Below, in pieces: positions 33,248 through 44,074 of a stretch of 64,000 bases of DNA. The notes below the pieces were generated by a model that was not told the DNA's origin, did not search any database, and saw only the letters and a list, made by a program, of their open reading frames with translations. Origin of the DNA: Phlyctochytrium arcticum. Lineage: Eukaryota > Chytridiomycota > Chytridiomycetes > Chytridiales > Chytridiaceae. Position 1 is the stretch's first letter. Each line of letters begins with the position of its first letter. The position numbers and the translations under genes were made by a program. The stretch is taken from contig JAHLKI010000032.1 in the NCBI GenBank assembly GCA_025602905.1, forward strand, positions 62,001 through 126,000, written 5' to 3'.

Positions 33248-33457
33248 CTATGCCCCGCCTTCCCGTTTTGAGTATTCCAACTCGATGTTTTCTTCGTACA
33301 GTTTATCCTTCTCTGCTTGGGTCAAAGTCGAGTTGTCCTGTGGTTGTGGTTGTGGTGGCGACTCGTGAGATGCAGCTGGTGGAGTAGGACGATCGCCCGG
33401 ACGACTGTCGTGGCGACTTTCTCTCCCGTGGGTTTTGGCGGTTGCGCTGGAATCCAT
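33248..33457 (-). CDS. small hydrophilic protein, 69 aa
   Basis: Single ORF, ATG 33457 to TAG. The N-terminal 45 residues are Pro/Ser/Arg/Gln-rich and disordered. The C-terminal 22 residues form a charged helix that ends KLYEENIELEYSKREGGA, which looks constrained. No signal peptide or TM. It stands alone between the phosphotransferase-like gene and TMEM18, all on the minus strand. I do not know the family. A chance ORF is possible, but composition and an in-frame, well-placed ATG argue for a gene. Confidence 0.42.
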   Translation of the reverse strand: MDSSATAKTHGRESRHDSRPGDRPTPPAASHESPPQPQPQDNSTLTQAEKDKLYEENIELEYSKREGGA

Positions 33458-34178
33458 TATATGATCTACTACGAAGGTGGTTGTGGATTACTACGAGAAG
33501 AAGACTGACTTCCAAACAGCAACTTTTGGGCAATTCTGCTTACGTCACTCGACCACCAGAACCACCACAAGTACAAATTTTGATCTTCCCACAACCATGC
33601 CCTTCCCCCTGCATAATGAGACGAGAGGGTAACCTGGCAGGATAAATCATCTGGATATTTTTTTGACATAAGTCAGGTATAACGGTGGTGGTATGGGGGA
33701 AACGAAAACAATCACATAAGGGGACGATGCAGGAACATCTATATAAATGAATCCTCCCGTCAGACTCAATTACAGAACAGAGAAAATGAATTGCTATTGA
33801 TATGTACACTGTGGGTACCGAATGTGTAGGCGAATGGCATACAAAGGAAGTCTCACAGACAAATTGGGACAAATTTTGCAAATAAAACAGCTATTTGATA
33901 TGCCAAATCTGCCATTTTCCAGAACGGCAGTCGCTCAAAGTGGAGGGAGGATCATGGTGTTTGGAAGGTTTGGAGGGATGAGAGATTTTTGGTGCGAAAT
34001 GTGTACCCCAAAATGGCCCCTGACTTGAGTTGCAAACGCACGGGGTAGCCGTCCTCAAAGAACCTCAACTTGAATGCCGTAACGAGATTTGAATGTATCA
34101 CGAATTGACCAAGACGTTTTGTAAGCCATGTCCACTGAAGCGACATGAAAGGAAAAAAGCGTCGTAAACGCACTCTCT
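33458..34178. other. intergenic
   Basis: Promoter side of the small ORF (TATATAAA-like sequence at ~33739-33746) and 3' flank of TMEM18. Only shadow ORFs. Confidence 0.5.
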
Positions 34179-34884
34179 TCAACGCGTCTTTTTCGTCTCC
34201 TCTTTCTGCCGGAGCTGTAACCGCTTGACCTCTACAAGCATCGATATACTCTGCGAAACCAAGAAAATCTAAATCAAAACAATCAGTTCAGCTTTTGCTT
34301 GACCCCAACGAAATCACACAACAAACGCACCACAATCAGCGCCAAATCCATCATGAGCGGTGCAGCCCAAACCAACGTCATGAATAACCCGCTCCGATCA
34401 AAATAATTGGTGTTGGAAAAAGATTTCCAGTGCTGTTTGCCTAAATCGTTCAAAGGGCTTGCGAGTAACGCCAAGAATCCTACGCAAATCGTATGTTCAG
34501 GACTGGGGAAATGGGAGAAGATGAAAGGCATACGTTACCAACACCAAAAAAATTAAGTGTAGTCACCCCCTGCATGTTTCGACTCCCCACAATCCACGCA
34601 AACAAAAAGATATGGAATCCAATGATTGCGCAAAGAAAGGGTTCACTCCAATCCACGGCGCCGATAAAATCCGTCGAGTCTTGTACGAGTTCGTTCCATG
34701 CCGTGCGGAGCGAGAATGTTGAAAGGAGGTCGGACCAGGTTGTGGATCCGAGGGGAAGGGAGGTATCCAGGTGGGCAAAGAGACGTTTTTGGAGGGCGGG
34801 GGGGATGAGGGATGCCATTTTTTGTTGGAAGGACGCGAACGGAGTTTTCGCGGAACTTTTTGGAAATATGACCGTTTTGTTCAT
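34179..34884 (-). CDS. TMEM18: TMEM18 homologue
   Basis: Exons 34539-34884, 34331-34479 and 34179-34268 join to 194 aa (172 aa from the second Met at 34818, which is as likely a start). Animal TMEM18 has ~140 aa. Conserved landmarks in order: DFIGAVDWSEPFLCAIIGFH (TM1), ASPLNDLGKQHWKSFSNTNYFD, GLFMTLVWAAPLMMDLALIV (TM3) and a basic coiled tail VEVKRLQLRQKEETKK. Three or four TMs place it in the inner nuclear membrane or ER by analogy with animals, where it is linked to nuclear envelope and DNA contacts. The last intron has a GTGCGT donor; its removal restores the alignment length expected for the family. Confidence 0.9.
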
Positions 34885-36825
34885 TTCACTTTATTGAGGT
34901 AAAGTAATGGCACAGTCATTGACACTTTGACAGCATTGACACAAATTCACACACAAAATTATACTGGGGCCTGTGCTGCGCGACAAACCAACAGTGCTGA
35001 GGGTTTACTTAGCATATGTTAATGTTTATGAGTTTGTAGCAGAAACAGGCATAGCGATATGTATGTATTGAGGAAGATATTGAATTACAGGAAAACAACT
35101 ATCATTTTATTCTTTCCATCTCAGTGGTAACTTTTGATCTCTCCCTTGCGCACCTAGCATGTATTAGCTACCGTTTGAACCTACCAGGCCGCTAAACATC
35201 GCTTTAGTTCATTCGATCTTTGTTCTACTAAAACTATTGAACTCTCCATTGCAAGCCTGGCGTCTGAAAAGCTGTCAGCTATAGTTTAATTTCTTTCATT
35301 CTGTGCTTGTAACTTTAACCTTTGAACTCTCCCTTGCGCACCTGGCTTCCATTACTGTAGCTACCGTTTGAATCTAACAACAAGCTGAAAAACTATCGTT
35401 TCATTTCCTTCCATCTGATCTGTCCATTGCACGCTGGTGTGCATTAGCTACCGTTTCAATCTAACAGGCAGCTAGGGTATTGTTTGAATTTTTCCATCTT
35501 TGAATTACTACTAGGGGACACGCGCGGGGAAGCAGGCCCAGGAGAATGAGTGCATGGCCCTACGCCGTGTGATGCGAACAAAGTGTACTCAGATATCGCC
35601 ATGATCATAGGAAATGTAACATGGTAGATGCTGACCTTATTGAATGTCAGAACTCATGAGGCGGGGGAGACCCTTCAGAATTGCAGAAACTTCTGAAATT
35701 TCCACTTGTTCCAGATTTGTCCGAAGCCATTATTCATGAAGCGGGGGAGACCCCCGCACCCCCCTTCCGTGCCGGCGGCCCTCGCAGCGGTGCAAACAGT
35801 GAGGAAGATATGATATGTGATGAAGCACGCCAGGAATCACCAATATGTATTCCGTTTCACAGGAACAAGGTATTGACAGTCCACTGCAGGCCTGGCGTGC
35901 AATTTACTTCTGACAAGCTGCCAATTATCATTTTGTTTCTTTACATCTCTGCTTTTTTCTTTTGAACTCTCCATTATATGTCTGGCATATTTCAATGTAG
36001 CTATCGGTTGAATCTAACAACATGCTAGCTACCGTCTCATTTTTTTCCATCTTTGTCTTACTATAACTTTTGATTTCTCCATTGCACGCTGTTGTGCTTT
36101 AGCTGCGGTTTTAATCTCACAAGCAGCTTGGTATCGTTTTGTTATTTTTCCACCTGTGTATTAGTATAGCTTCTCATCTCTTCAGTGCAAGCTTGGGTAC
36201 CATTTGAACCTAGCAGGCCACCCTTCCTGTCTTCTACAACTTTTGATCTCTCCATTGCACGCTGGCCTGACTCAATCCGACTCTATGTCCAGTGAGAGGG
36301 GTCGGTGGTTCTTTCCCCGTGGGATGTGCGTGGAGGTCCAGTCTTTATCTTTGTTGCCGTGGGAAAATCCGGAACTTGACATTGGGTTCTGGCTTTCTTT
36401 GTCTTTGTATTTGTAATTTGTCCTTTGTCTTTTGGCCTTTGTCTTTTGTCGTTTTTCGTTGTCATTTGTCTTCATCCTCCGTTGTCTTGCCTGGTCTTGT
36501 GCATGGTCATGGGCAGGTGGGCAGCAGCTAGGCCTTCCAGGGCAGGGTCGGGTGGCTGTGTTGTTAATGGGTGAGTCAACGGACGCGAACTCATTTGGCT
36601 AAAAAAATCGAAATTGGCCAATGTGGTTTCAAATGACTGATTCCAATCGGGTCAGCCACGACACAGTGCATTCAAATGTTCCGCTAGCGGAACTTTTGAA
36701 TGAGAGAGACAGAACACTGGACAGAATAACTCCGAAAAAACATTCACAAACCGTTGGACCTTTGAAAGCAAGAGAAAACGACAACTTTTACCAGTGTGTC
36801 ATATAGTTGAAGAGTGACAAAAGCC
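34885..36825. other. long gene-free region with a degenerate repeat array
   Basis: Nearly 2 kb without a supportable gene. 35098-36275 is a decayed tandem array, listed separately. A GC-rich segment at 35515-35830 interrupts it and carries two copies of TCATGARGCGGGGGAGACCC (35653 and 35737). 36400-36480 has CTTTGTCTTT-type pyrimidine repeats. The last ~200 bp are the promoter of ZNF277. Confidence 0.65.
35098..36275. repeat. degenerate tandem array, ~10 units of ~85-110 bp
   Basis: Units share a pattern: CTATCRTTTYATTTYTTTCC, then ATCT, then TTTGAWCTCTCC, then ATTGCACGCYGG, then a stretch ending TTAGCTACCGTTT, then GAATCTAACARG. Clear unit starts lie near 35098, 35278, 35390, 35475, 35921, 36025 and 36121. 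Divergence is about 15-30 % by eye. A ~330-bp unrelated GC-rich piece splits the array. Confidence 0.7.
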
Positions 36826-38719
36826 ATGGCAGCCACCAAACTCGAGTCAACGACCGAAAAAAAGGGTCCCGCAACTAATGGGATCATCAAACCCGATATT
36901 GCGATCCAGGTCCTCAAACAGTCACCAGGAAGTCCCAAAGCTCGCGAAAACAGTGGCGTGGGCAAATGGGTGCGAGGACGGGGAGCAGGGCGAGGAGGGC
37001 GGGGAAGAGGGGGTCGAGGCGGGTCAGGAGCTGCCAAAGGGTTTGAGTCCCCGGGTCGGCATCATCATCATCATCATCAACAACAACAACAACAACAACA
37101 ACAACAACGGGGTGGTGGAACAGAGACGAAACAGGATGGAAGAGGTCGAGGGCCTGATCGGCATTCATCAGGCTCAGAGAATGATTCCGACTCGGATAAC
37201 AATTCCACCCGGTCGTCATCCCCCATTCCCCCCGCCGTCCCCCTCACATTCTGGACCCCAATGATTTTCCTCTGCCCCCTGCCGGATTGTCCAGCAGACA
37301 CCCCGCCCACCACCAACCCCACCGCAGCGCTCGACCATCTCCGCTCCGCCCACGGGATCGACGTCAAATGCGCCCACCACGTCCTCCCCTATTTGGACAA
37401 ATACATTGACCACTACGCCAAACTGATTGCCGAGCAAGGGATTGCTTCCGTCGGTCATAAATCCGATCAAAGTACGCCAGACGGCCACCCCGTTTATATC
37501 CTGGGCCACGATTCAGATTTGGAAGATAAAGTCTTTCGCGAAATGCTCCAATCCGCCAAACTCAACCAAATGCTCAAACTCCAAGAAAAAGAACGCAACG
37601 AAGACGCCTCCCAACCCCGTAAATGCCTCTTTTGCAAAGTCGTGGCTCCGAACCGCGCCCTCCTTTTTCGCCACATGTTTAACGAGCACGGGTTTAATAT
37701 CGGCCTACCGGACAACTTAGTCGACGTGACGGAATTCTTGGAAACGTTACAAACGAAATTGGCCGGGTTGCAGTGCTTATACTGTGAAAAAATCTTTAAG
37801 ACGAGTGCCGTGTTACGAAAACATATGCGCAAAAAGAAGCATTTCAAGATTAATCCTCGTAACCGCGGATATGATCGGTACTATATCATCAATTACCTCG
37901 AACCGGGGAAGAACTGGGAAGCCTACGAAAACGAGAAATATGAAAGTGATGAAGAACGGAAAGAAGAGTACGTGTATCTCCCCTCCCTTTTCCATTTTTT
38001 TTTCTTTTAAAAACTCAACATTTATTTATTTTCAAAGGGAATGGGCTGATTGGACCGACGACGACGGCACCGACGATATCACCATGTGTCTCTTTGACGA
38101 AAACGTTTTTCCGAGTGCATTGGCCGCCCACGACCACATGGTCTCTTCCCACAATTTCGATCTCCGGTCGATCCGCGACTCCCTTCATCTCGATTTCTAC
38201 GCCTCCATCAAACTCATCAACTATATTCGGAAACAAACGTCGTTATGTCGCTGTTTTAGCTGCGGGGTTGAATTCGAGAGTATTGGGGAATTGACGGCGC
38301 ATTTGCGGGATACGACTGGGCATGTAACGGATATCCCGGGCCCCGAAGCCAGTTTTTGGTCTGACCCCCAGTATTTGTTTCCGTGTTATGAGGATGACCC
38401 TTTACTCATGTTTGACGTGGCGGGGGACGACGAGGATGAGGAGAGTGAGGATGCCGGAGATGATGAAGGAGAGGAAGAGTTAAGGCGTGTCGCGGCTGCG
38501 GAACGGGTTAAAGCTGAACAACGGGCGTTGGTGAAGGAAGTGGGGGATGGAGACTCGGAGTCGGCTGCGGAATCGGATGTGATTGTGTTTGGGGTTGATG
38601 AAGTTGTGGAGACTGTTGCTGATGACGCTGCTAAACCTGTTGTTGCTGGATCTACTGCTGACAAGAATCAAACGACAGACGATAAACCGGTTGTGGCTGA
38701 ATCTGGGGATAAGAACTGA
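36826..38719 (+). CDS. ZNF277: zinc finger protein ZNF277 homologue
   Basis: Exons 36826-37967 and 38038-38719 join to 607 aa (animal ZNF277 ~450). The N-terminus is an RGG-type box (~50-70) followed by six His and ten Gln. The core holds the family's C2H2 fingers: FLCPLPDC..HLRSAHGIDV, CLFCKVVAPNRALLFRHMFN, CLYCEKIFKTSAVLRKHMRK with the INPRNRGYDRYYIINYL motif, then a diverged finger and CRCFSCGVEFESIGELTAH. In the fourth finger the second Cys is Asp (MCLFDEN, codon 38096-38098). The C-terminus is acidic. Animal ZNF277 binds ribosomal protein uS5 and Polycomb factors. A homologous role is likely but untested. ATG 36826 is the first in frame. Confidence 0.92.
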
Positions 38720-38865
38720 TAAGACTGCCGCATAGAACTATTGCATTTTTTTTTATACATACACACACTGCTGTCACATAAACTACTCTCATCCTGCATC
38801 TACATATATATATATATTGCATTTCTTTCAACAACAACAACACAAAAATAATATCTATGACTTGT

Positions 38866-39765
38866 TTATTTAACCCGTAACCGCTCCAACGCATCCTCCT
38901 TTTGTGACGAAATGAGTTCACGCTCTTCAGCCCGTTTGGTATCATATGCAATCGCTTGTTGATTCTAAAATAAAAAAAAGTTGAGTATTCAATGATTTAG
39001 GAAGGGGATGTTTTGACGCTCTTTTACCATGGGATTTTCGGGGGATTTCTTCCATTTCTTCTGCAAGAGTTGTTTGTATTGGGTAAGACGAAGACTGGGC
39101 TGTTCTAATTTCAAAATGGCCATTTCCCGTTCCTTTAAAAAAAACATCAACCACCCATAACCCTCCACAAAACCATTTTTTGAACTATACCTCAAATGCA
39201 GCCCACGCACTCTTCATCCGTTTCTCCGGATGCCGTTCAATCTGATCCGACCCCTTCTTTGCCGTTGCAGTCGTAATCTCCAATAAATCCAGGGCAGCGT
39301 CGAGGCCCGATGCTGCGTATTCGGGCACGTCTAAGCGGGCATCGGCCGCGAATTGGTCGTCGCGGGCTGTACGTTGAGCGGCTTTTTTGGAAGGTTTGAG
39401 GGGTTTGGAGGGGAGAGAGGATTCTTCGGCTGCGAGGAGGGCTTCCCTTGAAAAAATCAATAGGGTTGTGTGAGATGGGGAATTGAATGTAGTGAGAGAT
39501 TTTTTGCAGTTTTACCGTTCCTTCTTTTTAGTCAAGGCTTCCAACTACACTCACAAAAAAAACATCAATCAAAAAAAAAATCCTCCTTTACAATCCCATG
39601 TAACGCTTTTCTTACCCGCTTCTGTTCCTCCAATTGTTTCTTTTTACTTTCTTTCGATCCGTCAGCCCAGGCCGCCGCATCCTCGGCTTCTTTTTGGGCA
39701 CCTGCTTTGGACTTTTTCTCGGCTTCTACGGCGGATTTTTGGGCTACTCGTTCTTTTTTGGGCAT
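38866..39765 (-). CDS. CCDC124: CCDC124 / Oxs1-type ribosome-associated protein
   Basis: Five exons (39616-39765, 39516-39544, 39191-39446, 39028-39132, 38866-38964) join to 212 aa, near the 223 aa of human CCDC124. The second exon is only 29 nt. The N-terminus MPKKERVAQK and a Lys/Glu-rich coiled coil (~5-65) fit the part that threads into the ribosomal mRNA channel in animals. The C-terminal domain has SDQIERHPEKRMKSAWAAFE, QPSLRLTQYKQLLQKKWKKS and PENPMNQ, all family hallmarks. The protein binds idle 80S ribosomes during hibernation and recovery, like yeast Lso2. Introns are 57-71 nt with T-rich 3' ends. Confidence 0.93.
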
Positions 39766-40660
39766 GGTTGTTTTGTGTTGTTGTGTGAAGGGATCTGGAG
39801 ATGTGGTGTTTTTTGAAATTCCGATTTTGTTTTTGACTGTGGTCAGTGTGGTGACGGGCAGCTCCGACTGAATGCGTGGCTGTGCCGCTATGTTGATTGG
39901 ATTTGGGATTCCGACCTTTGAGAAACCGGGAGAATTCAAGCAACGACGGGGGAATGCTAATAGAACCCTCCCTTCGGAGAGAGAGTACGTACATATACAT
40001 CCTTAGAACGAGTCATCAAATAAGACAGCAACCTTGGAGGCTCCCGTTTGGAATGTATATACCGAGATCTGTTGATGGATCGTATATGTGGGCAGGAATT
40101 GCAGATAGGTATATGGGTGTGCAAATTACAGCGGTTGGTTATCATATACTCAAGGTTCCCCTCATAAAAGGCAACGACGCTTTTCGTATTCCTCGTGGTG
40201 CACCCAGGAAATGGTTCATCTAACGGAATGATGCTGATAACATGCCCCGATAACGATACTAGGGGGGTTTTGTCGTTGTTGTTGTAAGTCAGGTTGAAAG
40301 TCCTGTCACCCGTCGTCGGCGTATAAGGACATGATGGCAGCCCCCGGTGGCAGCCTTAATGAACATTGGATCTGACTGATACTGCGCAAGTGCTGCGCTA
40401 CGCGACAAGTATATGGGTGGGTGTGATATGAGTGGGAATACTTATAAAATGTACAAAATAGTAATCAACAAACGTTCAACAAAAAAAAAAGATAATTGGT
40501 ATACAAATGGGGGGAATACGGTTGAAAGAGTGTGCGAGTAGAGTGATCGTGAGAGTCAATGGTGGGGGAGGGGATATCTATATTAATGATGTTGTGAGGT
40601 GTGTGGATTGTGTAGAGTGGTGTGTAAGGGGGAGAAGGGGAACAGAGGGAGGAAAGGGAA
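39766..40660. other. intergenic
   Basis: Upstream of CCDC124 (TATATACC-like box at ~40056) and downstream of the desaturase. Short ORFs only. A TTGTTGTTGTTG run at ~40275 and GGTGG-rich sequence near 40340 are the only features. Confidence 0.5.
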
Positions 40661-41845
40661 TTACTCTTCCTTGGCGCGATACGAGTCTGGGACGTCACCG
40701 ACGAGGTTGGCGTATCGCATGGTAGACAAGAGATTCCGGGCGGCATTGTGATGGTCATAGACTCCACCGTTAAAGGAAGTCGTCACGTCGCGGCCAATAC
40801 CCGATTTCAAGAAAATGCGGCCACCGGGGTGTTTGTCAATAAAGTGTTTGACATCGTAAATGGTGCCTTCGACAATCAAGAGTTGTTTGCCATTGTCGCG
40901 GACTTGCGCGCGGAATTCGTCAAAGGTGAGAGAGGGGAGCGTCTCGAGGGGGGTGCCCCAGTTGAGTTGGGCCTTGAGTTGTTCGATTTTCTTGGTCTGC
41001 ATTTGGAGGCGGCCCTTTTGGACTTCATTGTTGGGAAACGTGTTGAGGTTGTAAGTGAGGCCAAAGAGGGAGCAGAACCAAATGAGCCATTTGGTGGGGT
41101 CGTACTGCCAGAAAAAGATGGCGTTGCGGAAATCCGAGGGAAACTCGTGGTGGAAATTGTGGTAGCCTTCGCCGAGGGTGACGAGGGCCGTGATGAAATG
41201 GTCGCGGGGAGTGTTGCGGTCGTCAAAGGAGGTTTCACCGAGCCAGTGGGCGAGCGAGTTGACGCAGAATGTGGCATGGTGGACAAAGAGAAGACGCGTG
41301 ATGCCGGCCCAGCAGTAGCCGCCCCACCAGTCGCCCCAGCCGAGTCCTGCGACAAGAGTAGGGAAAGCAAAAGCCATAAAGAGCATGACGGGGATAAAGT
41401 TGCGATGCTGCCACATGACGATGGGGTCCTTGTTCAAGTCGTTAATGTCGACGAGGCCGCGCTTCTTTGGGTTTTCCTTAATCATCATCCAGAGAATGTG
41501 CGAGTGCCAAAAGCCCTTGTGAGCCGAGTACGGGTCGCGTTCCGTGTCGGTCCAGCGGTGATGAGCGCGGTGATGGCGGGACCACCACTTGATGGAGCCT
41601 TCAGCGGCGCCGGCACCGGCCAGGGCCATCCAGAGCTGGTAAGGGCGGGCGGCGTCGTAGGAGCGATGGGACCAGTAGCGGTGGTAGCCTGCGGTGATGC
41701 CGAGGCCAGTGATGAAATAGTAGGTGATGGACCAGATGGCAGTTTTGAGGGAGAGGGGGACGCAGAAGAGGGTGTAGATGGCAAAGAGGGGGATGATGGT
41801 GAGCATTACTGTGCCCATCACATCAATCTCTTTGAGCGAGACCAT
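40661..41845 (-). CDS. OLE1: delta-9 acyl-CoA desaturase with C-terminal cytochrome b5 domain
   Basis: Single exon, 394 aa, from ATG 41845. It inserts the first double bond into palmitoyl- and stearoyl-CoA in the ER membrane, with its own electron carrier. The three histidine boxes are intact: HRYWSH, HRAHHRWTD and HNFHHEFP. Four TMs flank them in pairs. The fused C-terminal b5 domain (~320-385) has HPGG and a second haem ligand region (HHNAARNLL). A TATA box sits 116 nt upstream. Third-position G/C bias is strong, as in a highly expressed gene, and long antisense ORFs arise as a by-product. Intronless, unlike its neighbours. Confidence 0.97.
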   Translation of the reverse strand: MVSLKEIDVMGTVMLTIIPLFAIYTLFCVPLSLKTAIWSITYYFITGLGITAGYHRYWSHRSYDAARPYQLWMALAGAGAAEGSIKWWSRHHRAHHRWTDTERDPYSAHKGFWHSHILWMMIKENPKKRGLVDINDLNKDPIVMWQHRNFIPVMLFMAFAFPTLVAGLGWGDWWGGYCWAGITRLLFVHHATFCVNSLAHWLGETSFDDRNTPRDHFITALVTLGEGYHNFHHEFPSDFRNAIFFWQYDPTKWLIWFCSLFGLTYNLNTFPNNEVQKGRLQMQTKKIEQLKAQLNWGTPLETLPSLTFDEFRAQVRDNGKQLLIVEGTIYDVKHFIDKHPGGRIFLKSGIGRDVTTSFNGGVYDHHNAARNLLSTMRYANLVGDVPDSYRAKEE

Positions 41846-42685
41846 GTTTGCGGGGGTTGTTTCTCGAGTGTTTACAAGTAGAGGATGCTCTGAATTCTTG
41901 GAGGTAGCTGATTTCTGAGTTCTATAGTTCCAGCGGAAAGGGAAATGCCTCACCTGCCCCTTTATATACGAAATCCTACATGTCCTGATGAAAGTCCGCC
42001 CGCCGCGAATGCTTGCTCTCTCAAGTTGTCCCGTTGAGCCTGAGCTGAGCCTCTGTCTTTTGGTCGTCAACCTTTTCCTAGGAACATCTGCCTTTCATCC
42101 GCCTTTAAATAACCCTAGCTTCTTTCTTGCTCTTGCCTGAGACACTTTTTGTCTTGGGATGTGTGCCCCCCCTGCATTCTCGGTCGACTCGAACAGTCGC
42201 AACGTGTCGACTCACCCCCGCCTCCAAACACCTCACTCTCCCCGCTCCCCACCCACAAAGTTCACCCAATAACAAAGTTCACCCCGCGAGTTCCCCCGAA
42301 AAGCCACTGTCCGCCTCCGTCATACGTAAAGAAAACAACTTTCCCCGATTGAATTGGCACTTTGGAGTACCCCACAACCGCGACGGGAAAACAACCAACT
42401 AAACGCGTGAACGGATAAATCTCAGCTCACGCGTCAACCCCCGTCATTTGGCCTTTCTGGGCTTCATTACTCGAGTCTCTGACACTCTGACACCTGTCAC
42501 ATCTGAGATGTCTCCCGGCACACACACTTGAGGGATACTCCAACGGGGATACTCGATAGGGTGTGCGCATCAGAAAATATTAGTGTGTATGTAGATTGAT
42601 AAAATGCAGTAAGAATTAAATTATAAGAAGCGAGTGAATGGAGACGAGCGTAAGGGAAGGGAATGAGGGTATAGACTGGAAAGGG
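41846..42685. other. intergenic, desaturase promoter region
   Basis: Contains the TATA box, C-rich stretches (42160-42310) and repeated ACACCTGTCAC/GACACTCTGACAC words near 42480-42510 that could be regulatory. No gene. Confidence 0.5.
41961..41968 (-). promoter_or_regulatory. TATA box of the desaturase gene
   Basis: TATATAAA on the minus strand, 116 nt upstream of ATG 41845. Confidence 0.7.
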
Positions 42686-43868
42686 CTACCGCCGTTTGTA
42701 GATGCATGGCTTGAGCAACACGGCCGGGCCCTTCTCATCCGTCTTCTTCCCCGCACCATCGTCCTGTTTGGGTCTCGCATTCTTCTTTTTGCTGTTCTTA
42801 TGACTAGGCCGAGGACCGGATGCAACCCCACCACCACCACCCTTGACACACTCAAACAGAATAAACATCTTGTTAGAGTCATCCTGTACGTATTATCCAT
42901 CATGAGTTCCCTTGGGAGAGTCTTCGAGTAACAAAGAATCCAATATAAACTCACCGTCCGATTCACGGTAAATCCAACCTCTTCCAATGCCCTCAAAAAA
43001 GCAGGAACGTCCGGAAACCGACTAATCACTTCGGCGATCCTCAGTTCTCCGCCCGGTTTCAGGATCCGATGGGCTTCCTGCAGAAACTCGAGGAAATTTG
43101 TGCCCATCAGCGATAAACAAAATATCACCACATCCACCGTTGCCGCTTTCAATGGTACCTAAATACTTCATTAGCATTTAATCACGAGACAGTATTGACG
43201 ATACCAAAACCCACCTTCCGGATATCACAAGCAGTCACCTCCTCACTCCGCTTGACCAAATCAAACGAATGCACGGTAACCCCCCGCCCTTCCTCCTTGA
43301 GTGTCCGCCCAATCTTGGCATCCCCACACCCCATATCCGCCACCACCACACTCCCTTCCTTCCCCCTCAACCACTCTAAAAACCCATCCACGGGATTCAC
43401 AGGCCACCCCTCCGTCTGACTCCGGAATCCTTCATGGTATATATCAAACATTTCCGGTTTTGACGTAAAGAGCTTGACGGCGTCGGCTGATGCGCTCGTG
43501 TAGAGGAGTTCGTTGATCCAGCGGAATTTGGAACCGGCGAGTTTTTTGGCCATCTTTTGTTGGAGGGGTGTCAATTCTTCCTCTTTCCCCGTCTGTACAT
43601 CTTCTGCTTTGTAAACACTCCCCTTCTGAACACCCCCCTTCGTGACATTCCCTTTCTTGACATCCTTCTTTTGAACATTCCCCTTCTTGACACTCAAACT
43701 CTTATTCAGCGCCTGTCCATTCCCTCATTAACCCAGTTTCTCCCGTTCACAAGGTCCATTGACACATACCTGCTTGAGCAACATCTTTTTCCGCTGATCC
43801 AACTTCACCTTCTTATTTGTTGTGGTGGAAGACCCACCATCGTCCAGTACCCGTTTTTTAGAATCCAT
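42686..43868 (-). CDS. RRP8: rRNA-processing methyltransferase RRP8
   Basis: Exons 43770-43868, 43215-43712, 42955-43158 and 42686-42883 join to 332 aa. The protein methylates adenosine N1 in large-subunit rRNA in the nucleolus. The N-terminus is basic, with a Lys/Val/Gly repeat block at ~41-66 (KKGNV, KKDV, KGGV, KGSV). The conserved domain begins LAGSKFRWINELLYTS. SAM-binding motif I is VADMGCGDAKI; then VDVVIFCLSLMGTNF and EAHRILKPGGELRIAEV follow. The C-terminus is Lys-rich. All introns have GTATGT/GTGRGT donors. Divergent from the gene at 44075, with 206 bp between ATGs. Confidence 0.94.
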
Positions 43869-44074
43869 GCTTGCCGAATTTGTTGTTTTGGGGGTTTGCC
43901 GAAATTTTGGGAAATGTTGACGACCTGCGGCTGCGCCATTTCTGGTGGCTGTGTATGTGATTTGGGGAGCGGGACAAAAACGTCACACGAAAAGCAATTC
44001 AGATCCAGAGATCGATCCATCCTGCCATGCTACCACCACCAACTCCATACACCCCACCTATACACTCATCAACC

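Noticed and set aside
40748..41881. 377-codon plus-strand ORF
   Set aside because: Exactly antisense to the desaturase. High third-position G/C bias in the real gene removes stops from the opposite strand.
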